In this document: in pieces, positions 1 to 6,520 of the stretch | Numbering within the stretch: the stretch's first letter is position 1 | Layout of the letters: each line of letters begins with the position of its first letter | Source: Spirochaetaceae bacterium | GTDB taxonomy: Bacteria; Spirochaetota; Spirochaetia; Treponematales; Breznakiellaceae | NCBI GenBank assembly: GCA_031278295.1 | Contig: JAITKQ010000189.1 | Location: 1 to 18,311, forward strand | DNA length: 18,311 nucleotides | Direction of reading: 5' to 3' | Position numbers and translations under genes: made by a program | Notes under the pieces: model-generated | The model's input: only the letters and a program-made list of their open reading frames with translations | The model's database searches: none | What the model was told of the DNA's origin: nothing

Positions 1-311
1 GCTCCGAGCTTGCCTCTATACTTGCCTCGTTGAAGGAAAAACACATTTGCGTGGGCGATGTCCGCAGCATAGGTCTTTTTGGCGCTGTCGAACTGGTAAA
101 AAACCGCGAAACCCGTGAGCCTCTAGTCCCATACGGCAAAGACCCGGACGGCGTGATGAAAAGTATCAACGGCGAACTTGCCAAACGCGGCTTTATGACT
201 TACACGCACGAAAACATGATACTCATCGCCCCGCCTCTCATCATCACAAAAGAACAACTCGTCGAAGAAATGGCAAAACTCGACGAAGTGCTGGGCGCAG
301 TTCACCAATAA
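1..311 (+). CDS. Class III (PLP-dependent) aminotransferase, C-terminal fragment
   Basis: The reading frame is open from the window edge (first full codon at base 3) to a TAA at 309-311, so this is the 3' end of a longer gene, about 102 residues. The segment reading GDVRSIGLFGAVELVKNRET, followed by EPLVPYG, is typical of the C-terminal small domain of class III omega-aminotransferases (taurine:pyruvate, beta-alanine:pyruvate and related enzymes). The closing block with NMILIAPPLIITKEQL matches the usual end of that family. The PLP-binding lysine lies upstream and is not visible, so the substrate cannot be assigned. No link to the nif genes is evident. Confidence 0.8.
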   Translation, partial: SELASILASLKEKHICVGDVRSIGLFGAVELVKNRETREPLVPYGKDPDGVMKSINGELAKRGFMTYTHENMILIAPPLIITKEQLVEEMAKLDEVLGAVHQ

Positions 312-354
312 ATCAATTCCGTCTGGGGGGAGGGGGGCTTCCTTATCGGGTTAG

Positions 355-410
355 GCAAGCCGCGCCGCCGCAAAACAGCTTAACGCTGTTTTGCGGCGGC
401 GTGGCTTTGC
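355..410. terminator. Long GC-rich hairpin between convergent genes
   Basis: A perfect 17-bp inverted repeat, CGCCGCCGCAAAACAGC at 363-379 and its complement at 385-401, has a 5-nt loop (TTAAC). The stem extends outward through GCAAGCC / GGCTTTGC with one bulge, to about 355-410. It lies between the ends of the aminotransferase (+) and the HAD gene (-), the place for a bidirectional terminator, but neither side has a clean T-tract. A partial repeat of one arm (GCTGTTTTGCGGC) follows at 409-421, and a G6-A-G6 tract sits just before at 325-337. Confidence 0.6.
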
Positions 411-429
411 TGTTTTGCGGCCGGGCGGT

Positions 430-1284
430 TTATATGAGTCCGTATTTTTTGAATGCCTTTGCTAAACCGTTGTTTTCTATGCTGTCTGCTATGTCGTCCG
501 CTGTTTCTTTTAGCGAATCGACCGAGTTTCCCATAGCTACGCCCAGTCCGGCGGACTGTATCATCATGCGGTCGTTATCACTGTCGCCAAACGCGATAGT
601 ATCCGCACGTTCAAAGCCGTGGTAGGCGGAGACCTTTTCCAGCGCCGTTCCCTTGTGTACGCCGAGAGGACAGATTTCTCCGCCCGTCATGCCGGCTACG
701 GGTATCGAAAGATGAAAAAGCTCATGGGACGAGCCAAAATCACGCACAGCATCTTCAAACGTAACGCCGTCCGACTCCCAAAAAACCAGTTTACGCACAT
801 CGCCGCGCTCCGAATTACCATAGTCCCATTCGCATTTCTTAAAAATTTGGTGCAAAAAAAACTGTTCAGCCAAACGCCTAAGGGTAAACGTCCTCCCTTT
901 GTAATATCCGTCGAAATATGATTTCAGGTAAGGACCGGCAATCAGCTTGTCCGTAAGCTCAAGCGTGTACGCAGCCTTGCGCTCGTTGAAGTAAGAAATC
1001 AGGACGCTTAACTTTTCCGGCTCTATCACGGCGTTGAACAACAGTTTGCCGCCGTCTTCCGCGTTCAGCGCGGTTTCTATATAAGCGCCGCCGGAGCTGA
1101 TTATTCCGTCAAATCCTATATTTACTATGGACGGGCTTACCTGTAGACGCGCCCTGCCGGTGCAGATGTACAGGATATGACCGTTTTTCCGCGCTTCGCG
1201 GCAGGCGATTTTTGCGGAGAGCGGCACACGGTTATTGATTGAAAGAGTGCCGTCAATGTCTAAAAATACTATTTTTCTGTTCAA
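430..1284 (-). CDS. Cof-type HAD-IIB family phosphatase
   Basis: A 284-residue protein of the haloacid dehalogenase superfamily, usual length for the Cof/YidA (IIB cap) group. Motif I is FLDIDGTL, with nucleophile Asp9 and acid/base Asp11. Motif IV is GDSDNDRMM near the C-terminus, followed by GLGVAMGNS, which is characteristic of Cof proteins. These enzymes dephosphorylate small phosphorylated metabolites in the cytoplasm; the substrate cannot be read from sequence. The start codon is TTG with no clear Shine-Dalgarno. It begins 24 nt after the glnS stop, and an imperfect hairpin (CCGGC at 1295-1299, GCCGG at 1313-1317) overlaps that stop, so it is probably co-transcribed with glnS. Confidence 0.87.
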   Translation of the reverse strand: MNRKIVFLDIDGTLSINNRVPLSAKIACREARKNGHILYICTGRARLQVSPSIVNIGFDGIISSGGAYIETALNAEDGGKLLFNAVIEPEKLSVLISYFNERKAAYTLELTDKLIAGPYLKSYFDGYYKGRTFTLRRLAEQFFLHQIFKKCEWDYGNSERGDVRKLVFWESDGVTFEDAVRDFGSSHELFHLSIPVAGMTGGEICPLGVHKGTALEKVSAYHGFERADTIAFGDSDNDRMMIQSAGLGVAMGNSVDSLKETADDIADSIENNGLAKAFKKYGLI

Positions 1285-1308
1285 ATTTTTTACACCGGCA
1301 AAGTAAGT

Positions 1309-3069
1309 TTACGCCGGTTGTTGTTTTCCTTTAATTTTTGCCCAAGTATCCCGCAGTCCTACGGTTTTGTTGAATACCGGACTCCCTTCGGCGCTGTTTT
1401 CAGTATCGCGGACAAAGTAGCCCTGCCGCTCGAACTGGAAAAACCCCCCGCAGGTATTTTCTCCGGTAGTCCCGGACTCCGCCGGCGCTTTCGCATCAGC
1501 AAGGCAAGGCTCGGCGAGCGCGCCCTTTATCACGGAAAGGGAGTCCGGGTTAAGCCCGTCAAGAAATGTTTTGCCGGGAGAGATTTCCATAGGGCGTTCC
1601 GGCGTAAACAGGTGGTCGTAGACCCTCACCTCGATTGGTATCGCGCCCGCCGCCGATACCCAGTGGATAGTCCCCTTTACCTTCCTGTTGTCTCCCGCGT
1701 TGCCGCCCCGAGTCGCGGGGTCGTACACCGCCCGCACAGCGCTTATATTCCCGTCAGCATCCTTTTCAAAGCCTGTACAGGTTACAATAAAGCCGTATCG
1801 GAGGCGCACGCTGTTACCCGGATAGAGCCTGTGATATTTGGGCGGCGGAATCTCGGCAAAATCATCCTCCTCTATCCACAACTCACGGGTAAACTTTATC
1901 TTTCGAGTACCGGCGGACGGGTCTTCGGGATTGTTCACCGCGTCAAGTTCTACCTCCGCTCCCTCCTCAAAATTTTCGATAACCAGTTTGAGGGGTTTTA
2001 GCACCGCCATCACGCGCAATGCCCGTTTATTTAGGTCTTCACGCAGGCAGTATTCAAGCAGGGCAATCTCAACCATGCTGTCGGTCTTGGCAACGCCTAT
2101 GCGGGTCATAAAGTCCCGCAACGCCGCCGGCGTGTATCCCCGGCGGCGTAGTCCCGCCAGCGTAGGCATACGCGGGTCGTCCCATCCTGAAACACGCTCC
2201 TCCCGAACAAGTTGGAGCAGGTAACGCTTAGAAAGAACAGTATGCGTCAGGTTCAGGCGGGCAAACTCTATCTGCCTGCTCGGAAAGACCTCCGCCTCAC
2301 ATATAAACCACTCATACAGCGGTCTATGAATCTCATACTCAAGCGAACAAAGGGAATGGGTAATCTCTTCTTTGGCGTCAGAAAGCGGATGCTGGAAGTC
2401 GTACATGGGGTAGATACACCATGCGCCGCCTGTACGGTAGTGTTTTTCACGTCTAATGCGGTACATCACCGGGTCGCGCATCACAAGGTTCGGGTGCTTC
2501 ATGTCGATTTTTGCCCGCAGCGTCTTCGCCCCGTCCGGAAATTCGCCCAGCCTCATCCGTTCAAACAGGTCAAGATTCTCGTCAACGCCGCGATTCCGGT
2601 ACGGGCTGTCCCTGCCGGGCGGGGTTTCCGTGATGTTATCCTTGTCCGCAACCGCCGTGCCCCGGTATTCGCGTATCGCCTCTTCCGAAAGATCGTCAAC
2701 GTAGGCTTTTCCCTTCCTGATAATCTTGACGGCAAGCCCGTACAGGTACTCGTAGTAGTCCGATGCATAAAATTCACGGTCTTCCCAGTCAAATCCAAGC
2801 CATTTTATGTCGCGTTTTATAGCTTCAACGTAAGAAATATCCTCTTTTTCCGGATTCGTATCGTCAAATCTAAGGTTACACTTGCCGCCGAAGCGCGCAG
2901 CCATCGAAAAATCAATAGACATCGCCTTGCAATGCCCGATGTGAAGCCAGCCGTTTGGTTCGGGCGGAAAACGTGTGCGTACATAGCCAAAACGCCCGTT
3001 TGCGAGGTCTTCTTTTATAAAATCGCTGATAAAATCGCCGGATTCTACATTTTTTTCCGCATCGTTCAT
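1309..3069 (-). CDS. glnS: Glutaminyl-tRNA synthetase
   Basis: Charges tRNA-Gln with glutamine using ATP; cytoplasmic class I aminoacyl-tRNA synthetase. The 586-residue product aligns along its length with bacterial GlnRS: RTRFPPEPNGWLHIGH gives the HIGH signature (residues 43-46), NLRFDDTNPEKE follows, LSKR stands in for KMSKS, WDDPRMPTLAGLRRRGYTP precedes the anticodon-binding barrels, and the end reads FNKTVGLRDTWAKI. The frame is open back to a TTG at 3174, but homology begins at the ATG at 3069, and a strong promoter lies directly upstream of that ATG, so I use it. Its presence implies direct Gln-tRNA charging. The C-terminal part has a short insertion with TTGENTCGG before FFQFERQGYF. 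Confidence 0.93.
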   Translation of the reverse strand: MNDAEKNVESGDFISDFIKEDLANGRFGYVRTRFPPEPNGWLHIGHCKAMSIDFSMAARFGGKCNLRFDDTNPEKEDISYVEAIKRDIKWLGFDWEDREFYASDYYEYLYGLAVKIIRKGKAYVDDLSEEAIREYRGTAVADKDNITETPPGRDSPYRNRGVDENLDLFERMRLGEFPDGAKTLRAKIDMKHPNLVMRDPVMYRIRREKHYRTGGAWCIYPMYDFQHPLSDAKEEITHSLCSLEYEIHRPLYEWFICEAEVFPSRQIEFARLNLTHTVLSKRYLLQLVREERVSGWDDPRMPTLAGLRRRGYTPAALRDFMTRIGVAKTDSMVEIALLEYCLREDLNKRALRVMAVLKPLKLVIENFEEGAEVELDAVNNPEDPSAGTRKIKFTRELWIEEDDFAEIPPPKYHRLYPGNSVRLRYGFIVTCTGFEKDADGNISAVRAVYDPATRGGNAGDNRKVKGTIHWVSAAGAIPIEVRVYDHLFTPERPMEISPGKTFLDGLNPDSLSVIKGALAEPCLADAKAPAESGTTGENTCGGFFQFERQGYFVRDTENSAEGSPVFNKTVGLRDTWAKIKGKQQPA

Positions 3070-3075
3070 GCCAAA

Positions 3076-3104
3076 ATTATGACGAAGCTCCCTCTCGCTG
3101 TCAA
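3076..3104 (-). promoter_or_regulatory. Sigma-70 promoter of glnS, predicted leaderless
   Basis: On the minus strand TTGACA (3104-3099), a 17-bp spacer and CATAAT (3081-3076) form a near-consensus promoter. Six bases separate the -10 box from the ATG at 3069, so transcription would start on the A of the start codon. There is no usable Shine-Dalgarno; GAGGGAG lies inside the spacer, upstream of the predicted transcript start. Confidence 0.7.
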
Positions 3105-3174
3105 CGCCGCGCCGCCCGCGCGCTCCGCGGGCGGCGTCTTCGGACTCAGCGGGCAGGCGGCGGGTGTAGCCCAA

Positions 3175-3454
3175 AAAAAAAGGTAATTAGGCAATGGCCC
3201 CGCGCACGTCCTGCCAGGCGGCTTTCCCGGTTTGCCCTTAAAGGCAGCATGTGCCGGGCGCACGAGGTATTGCGGGAGGGCGGCGCTCCGTAACGTTACC
3301 GGATTCCGGAGGGGACGATGCCCGTTGCTCCGGGCGGTACGCGGTATTATTCGGGGCTGTTCCAAAACTAAAGTTTTGGAACAGCCTCAAGTTGTTGTAT
3401 TATAAAGATTTATTCATTCTTAAACCGGAGTCGCCGGGCTAAAATAGCGGAATA
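3175..3454. other. Divergent intergenic region, no gene seen
   Basis: About 280 bases between glnS and the HEPN-like gene. It starts with a run of nine A (3173-3181) and GC-rich sequence with no convincing ORF. Apart from the palindromic repeat at 3353-3388 I see no RNA gene and no sigma-54 promoter (no GG-N10-GC pair at correct spacing). Confidence 0.5.
3353..3388. repeat. Short palindromic repeat, copy 1 (REP-like)
   Basis: GGCTGTTCCAAAACT at 3355-3369 and its exact complement at 3372-3386 form a perfect 15-bp stem with a 2-nt loop, followed by TC. The right half is repeated exactly at 18083-18098 within a second palindrome of the same design. It lies between divergent genes, so a terminator role is unlikely. 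A dispersed palindrome or joined inverted-repeat ends of an insertion sequence are the likelier explanations. Confidence 0.7.
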
Positions 3455-3483
3455 TTGACAGGGTAAGGGGCCTTTTGTACACT
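3455..3483 (+). promoter_or_regulatory. Sigma-70 promoter of the HEPN-nifV unit, predicted leaderless
   Basis: TTGACA (3455-3460), a 17-bp spacer and TACACT (3478-3483; four of six consensus positions). Seven bases separate the -10 box from the ATG at 3491, so the transcript would begin at or one base before the start codon. The purine-rich GGGTAAGGGG at 3461-3470 lies inside the spacer and would not be transcribed from here. This contrasts with the sigma-54 promoter of the main nif operon. Confidence 0.6.
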
Positions 3484-3490
3484 TGTTTCC

Positions 3491-3907
3491 ATGTGCGCCC
3501 AAAAGGAAGACTGGGAAGAGTTTCTCGAGGAGGGACGCGGCTTTCACAGGGCAGCGCTGGGGGGTCTCAAACGGCCCGGAGTTTTTACCCCGGCGCTCAT
3601 ACAGAATATCGCGGCAATGGGCATCGAAAAATACTTTATGGCTATCTTCAGCCGCCGAGGTCTCCTGCCCCGGAACCATGCCATGAGGGATCTTGTGGAA
3701 GAAGCAAGAGCCTTTATGCCTCTGCCGGAAACCCTGGAGGCGTCGTTGCTCTATTTTGACTCCCTCCAGAATATCTGCTCCATGGACAGTTTCAGGATAA
3801 CGAAGCCTTCCGACGGGGACGTAGAACGTTTTGTAGAAGCGATCAACCAGGTGGCGGCGCTGGCTGAAAGGGAAACCGGTTCCCGTGCGGCGCATAACGA
3901 TCTTTGA
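3491..3907 (+). CDS. HEPN-domain-like small protein upstream of nifV
   Basis: A 138-residue, mostly helical protein without signal peptide or membrane segment. The core reads EKYFMAIF (46-53), then RRGLLPRNH (55-63), then MRDLVEEA, later a tyrosine/aspartate-rich stretch, and a closing helix EAINQVAALAE (116-126). This is the layout of HEPN domains, in which a pairing helix (EKalKAll), a 'G..p..tH' turn and an 'L..L' helix precede the last helix; RRGLLPRNH also fits an R-x(4-6)-H pattern. HEPN domains occur in RNases and in nucleotidyltransferase partners, but no partner is visible here. The gene overlaps the next gene by 23 nt, implying translational coupling with nifV. The family call is from pattern recognition and its role is unknown. 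Confidence 0.55.
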   Translation: MCAQKEDWEEFLEEGRGFHRAALGGLKRPGVFTPALIQNIAAMGIEKYFMAIFSRRGLLPRNHAMRDLVEEARAFMPLPETLEASLLYFDSLQNICSMDSFRITKPSDGDVERFVEAINQVAALAERETGSRAAHNDL

Positions 3908-5447
3908 CACGACCCTTAGGGACGGGGATCAGGCTTTCAGCTTCGGCGCCGATGAAAAGATCGCGCTGGCTCTGGCGCTGGCGGAGGCTGGCGTGGACGT
4001 GATCGAAACAGGCTTCCCCCTTTCCGGCAGGATCGACTTTGCGGCGTGCGGAACCATTGCGCGGGAATTGCAAAACTTCAAGGCTTCGCCAGATTCACCT
4101 CCCCTGACGGCGGTGATGTGCCGGGGCCGGCCCGGAGACATTGCCGAATCCGCCAAGGTCTTTACCGGCGGCATTCCGGGAATACTCCATATATCCCTTC
4201 CGGTCAGCAAGATTCATATCGAGGCGAAACTCGGCAAGACTCAGACAGAAGTGATCGCCCTTGCCCGTGAAGCGGTCTCCTTCGCCGCGGGGCTGGCGCT
4301 GCGGGTAGAGTTGGGCGCGGAGGATGCTTTCAGGGCTGACCGGGGTTTTCTGCTGGAATACTGCCTGGCGGCCATTGACGCGGGGGCGCATACGGTCAAC
4401 ATCGCCGACACCGTGGGCGCTGCGGCTCCCGACGGAACGCGGGAACTTGTGGCCTTCCTCTGTTCCCGTATACCTGATGTTAACCACGGGGAAAACAGGG
4501 CGGTTTTAAGCATCCATTGCCATAACGATCTTGGGCTTGCCTGCGCCAACACCCTGGCGGCGCTTGAGGCGGGTTGCGGACAGGCGGAGGTTTCGGTATG
4601 CGGACTCGGGGAGCGGGCGGGAAACGCGGCGCTTGAGGAAGTAGCCGCGAATATCGAACTGCGATCCCATGAGAGCGGACTCTCCACCAGGCTGCTCCCT
4701 GAAAGATTCCCCAAACTCCTTGACATGGCGGCTGTCGCGGCTGGCGGCGCATTCTCGCCCATGAAACCCCTCCGGGGCTGGAATACCCGCTCCAACGGTT
4801 CCGGCATTCATCAGCAGGGGCTTTCCCGGAACACGGAAACCTATTCCCTAGCCGGCCTGAAACGCTGGGCCGCTGTCCCGGAGCGGATAAGTCTTTCCCG
4901 CCACTCAGGACGTTCCGGAACAGTACTTTTCGCGGAACGCTACTGCGGCTTCCGGCTTGATGAAGAAACAAGCGCCCTGATAACGGAGACAATAAAAGGC
5001 CGTGAAGCCGTTACCGGGATCACCGAGTTCCTCTGCATCCTTGCGGATATAGGAAAGCTGCCATACGAATTTCCCCGCCCCCTTATCCGCCGCTCCTTTA
5101 GCGCCCTGTTTACCGTACCGGTAAACAGGGCTGCCCCGGAAGCGATCCGGGTCAACGCCGTCGTTGCCAAGTACGGCGGCGGGGAAACGGGGCGCACGGT
5201 TTCGGGAGACGGGGAAAACGAAGCCGGCGCGGTGTCGCAGGCTGTGGAAAGCCTCTGCGGACTTCAGTTCACCTTTTCCCGGACTGCCTTAAACGGTTAC
5301 GGCGGCAGGCTGCGTCTGTACACGGAGATCGCGACGCCTTCCGGAAGAACCTATGCCCTGGAACGGCTGGGCGTTTCGACGGCGGAGCTGCTCTTTTTGT
5401 GCGGTCTGGACGCGGTGAACGCCGAGGCGGCGCGGGCGGCTTCATAG
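3885..5447 (+). CDS. nifV: Homocitrate synthase-type enzyme with LeuA-like C-terminal domain (candidate NifV)
   Basis: A Claisen-condensing acetyl-CoA enzyme of the LeuA/NifV family, 520 residues. DTTLRDGDQ (8-16) with Arg12 and metal-binding Asp13, HCHNDLGL (211-218; His211 and His213) and GLGERAGNAALEE (240-252) form the TIM-barrel active site. HISLPVSKIHIEAKLGKT (102-119) matches the 'SLPVSD..I..KL' signature of NifV homocitrate synthases better than LeuA. Unlike A. vinelandii-type NifV of about 380 residues, it carries a LeuA-type regulatory domain (about 415-512, with VSGDGENEAG and YGGRLRLYTE). A His conserved in both families before GIH appears as Asn304. The GTG start at 3885 has GAAAGGGA upstream and overlaps the HEPN-like gene. 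Homocitrate is the organic ligand of FeMo-cofactor, so context favours NifV; 2-isopropylmalate synthase is the main alternative. Confidence 0.7.
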   Translation: MRRITIFDTTLRDGDQAFSFGADEKIALALALAEAGVDVIETGFPLSGRIDFAACGTIARELQNFKASPDSPPLTAVMCRGRPGDIAESAKVFTGGIPGILHISLPVSKIHIEAKLGKTQTEVIALAREAVSFAAGLALRVELGAEDAFRADRGFLLEYCLAAIDAGAHTVNIADTVGAAAPDGTRELVAFLCSRIPDVNHGENRAVLSIHCHNDLGLACANTLAALEAGCGQAEVSVCGLGERAGNAALEEVAANIELRSHESGLSTRLLPERFPKLLDMAAVAAGGAFSPMKPLRGWNTRSNGSGIHQQGLSRNTETYSLAGLKRWAAVPERISLSRHSGRSGTVLFAERYCGFRLDEETSALITETIKGREAVTGITEFLCILADIGKLPYEFPRPLIRRSFSALFTVPVNRAAPEAIRVNAVVAKYGGGETGRTVSGDGENEAGAVSQAVESLCGLQFTFSRTALNGYGGRLRLYTEIATPSGRTYALERLGVSTAELLFLCGLDAVNAEAARAAS

Positions 5448-5455
5448 AGCCCCCT

Positions 5456-6187
5456 CTATGCCCCGTCCTCCGCGTAACGTGCCTCCAGCCGCGTAAGAAA
5501 CGCATCCATCCATTGGTTATCCAGCGCGACATACTCAGGGTGGGAAAGCAATTCCGCGCCGCTTTGGACATACTTCCCGGCTTGATCGGGAGCCGTCTCC
5601 TCCCCGCAGTGTTCCACCAGCCCCCGGATGATCTTACCGGTATTCTCCAAATGGAACTGAAAGGCAAAAATCCGCTCCCCGTACATAAACGCCTGGTTTT
5701 TACAGGCTTCGCTCCCGGCTAAACGAAGCGCACCCGGCGGGATGCTGAACGTGTCCCCATGCCATTGAAAAACCACCGGGCTTTCCGGCAGGAAGGAAAA
5801 GAGCGGAAGGGAGCGGGCTTCCCGGGTAAGGGTTACCGGAAACCAGCCGATCTCTTTATGCGGGTTCCGCGTAACCTTGCCCCCCAGAACGCAGCAGAGT
5901 AGCTGCGCCCCCAGGCAGAGTCCGATGATCGGCTTACCCTTGTCCGCCGCGCGTTTGATGAACGCCTTTTCCTCCGCCAGCCAGGGGTACTCCGCCTCCT
6001 GGTAGACGTTCATGGGTCCGCCCATGATCACGAGCCAGTCAAAATCCCGATCCGGCGGGAAAGGAACCCCGCCCCCGGGGTAATCGTAGAGCAGTGTACG
6101 GCCGAGTCCCCAGCCGCGGCGTTCCGCCCAGGTCAAAATGAAACCCGGATCCTCAAACGGAACGTGCTGTAGATAGTGAATTCTCAT
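5456..6187 (-). CDS. Class I glutamine amidotransferase (GMP synthase-like domain)
   Basis: A 243-residue stand-alone GATase1 protein. GLCLGAQLL holds the nucleophile Cys91, and FQFHLE holds His179 and Glu181, so the Cys-His-Glu triad is complete. VIMGGPMNVYQE (53-64) is the usual oxyanion-side motif. Such proteins hydrolyse glutamine or gamma-glutamyl compounds, or donate ammonia to a partner. It starts 3 nt after the ferredoxin stop, making it the last gene of the nif transcript, and its end faces the nifV end across 8 nt. No synthetase partner is encoded nearby, so its substrate is unknown. A role linked to nitrogen status is only suggested by position. Confidence 0.85.
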   Translation of the reverse strand: MRIHYLQHVPFEDPGFILTWAERRGWGLGRTLLYDYPGGGVPFPPDRDFDWLVIMGGPMNVYQEAEYPWLAEEKAFIKRAADKGKPIIGLCLGAQLLCCVLGGKVTRNPHKEIGWFPVTLTREARSLPLFSFLPESPVVFQWHGDTFSIPPGALRLAGSEACKNQAFMYGERIFAFQFHLENTGKIIRGLVEHCGEETAPDQAGKYVQSGAELLSHPEYVALDNQWMDAFLTRLEARYAEDGA

Positions 6188-6190
6188 AAG

Positions 6191-6499
6191 CTACGCGATT
6201 AGCATAGCCGCCGCCGGACTGCCGCTTTCGATCGAATCAATCACCGCGTCTATTGCTTCCTCGCTGTCGATATGTCCGAACCACCAGTTTTCGGGATACA
6301 CTACCAGCGAGGGGCCCCGGTCACAGACCCGCAGGCAGCTTGTACAGGACACAGCCACATCGACAAGCCCCCTGTCAGCCAGCTCTTCTTCGAGGTACTG
6401 CATGAGTTGCCCCGAAGCGCCTTTGGCGCAGACCCCTTGAGGGGTTCCGTTCATCCTGAACGAAGCGCACAGTAACACATGATGTTTTGGTTTCGTCAT
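6191..6499 (-). CDS. Thioredoxin-like [2Fe-2S] ferredoxin
   Basis: A 102-residue electron carrier resembling the 2Fe-2S ferredoxin of Clostridium pasteurianum: it begins with PKHHVLLC, and SCLRVCDRGPSLVVYPENWW fits that family's 'C...CSQGP..VVYPEG.WY' block. Likely cluster ligands are Cys11, the Cys of GVC near residue 24, and the two Cys of CLRVC. The clostridial Cys at position 14 is Phe here (CASF instead of CTSC), and an extra Cys precedes the second pair. It follows nifB by 21 nt and may pass electrons to nitrogenase or to cofactor assembly. The upstream AGGAGAGAAAAG gives a Shine-Dalgarno. Confidence 0.88.
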   Translation of the reverse strand: MTKPKHHVLLCASFRMNGTPQGVCAKGASGQLMQYLEEELADRGLVDVAVSCTSCLRVCDRGPSLVVYPENWWFGHIDSEEAIDAVIDSIESGSPAAAMLIA

Positions 6500-6520
6500 C
6501 TTTTCTCTCCTTATGTTATT

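Noticed and set aside
3070..3174. N-terminal extension of glnS to a TTG at 3174
   Set aside because: The extra 35 residues are Arg/Ala/Gly-rich and unlike GlnRS, and they cover the consensus promoter just upstream of the ATG at 3069.
2212..3186. 324-codon plus-strand open frame opposite glnS
   Set aside because: Antisense to glnS, whose motifs are conserved throughout; no independent evidence for this frame.
3295..3325. Possible sigma-54 promoter before the HEPN-like gene (TTGCT at about 3315)
   Set aside because: No GG lies exactly 10 bases before the GC, so spacing fails.
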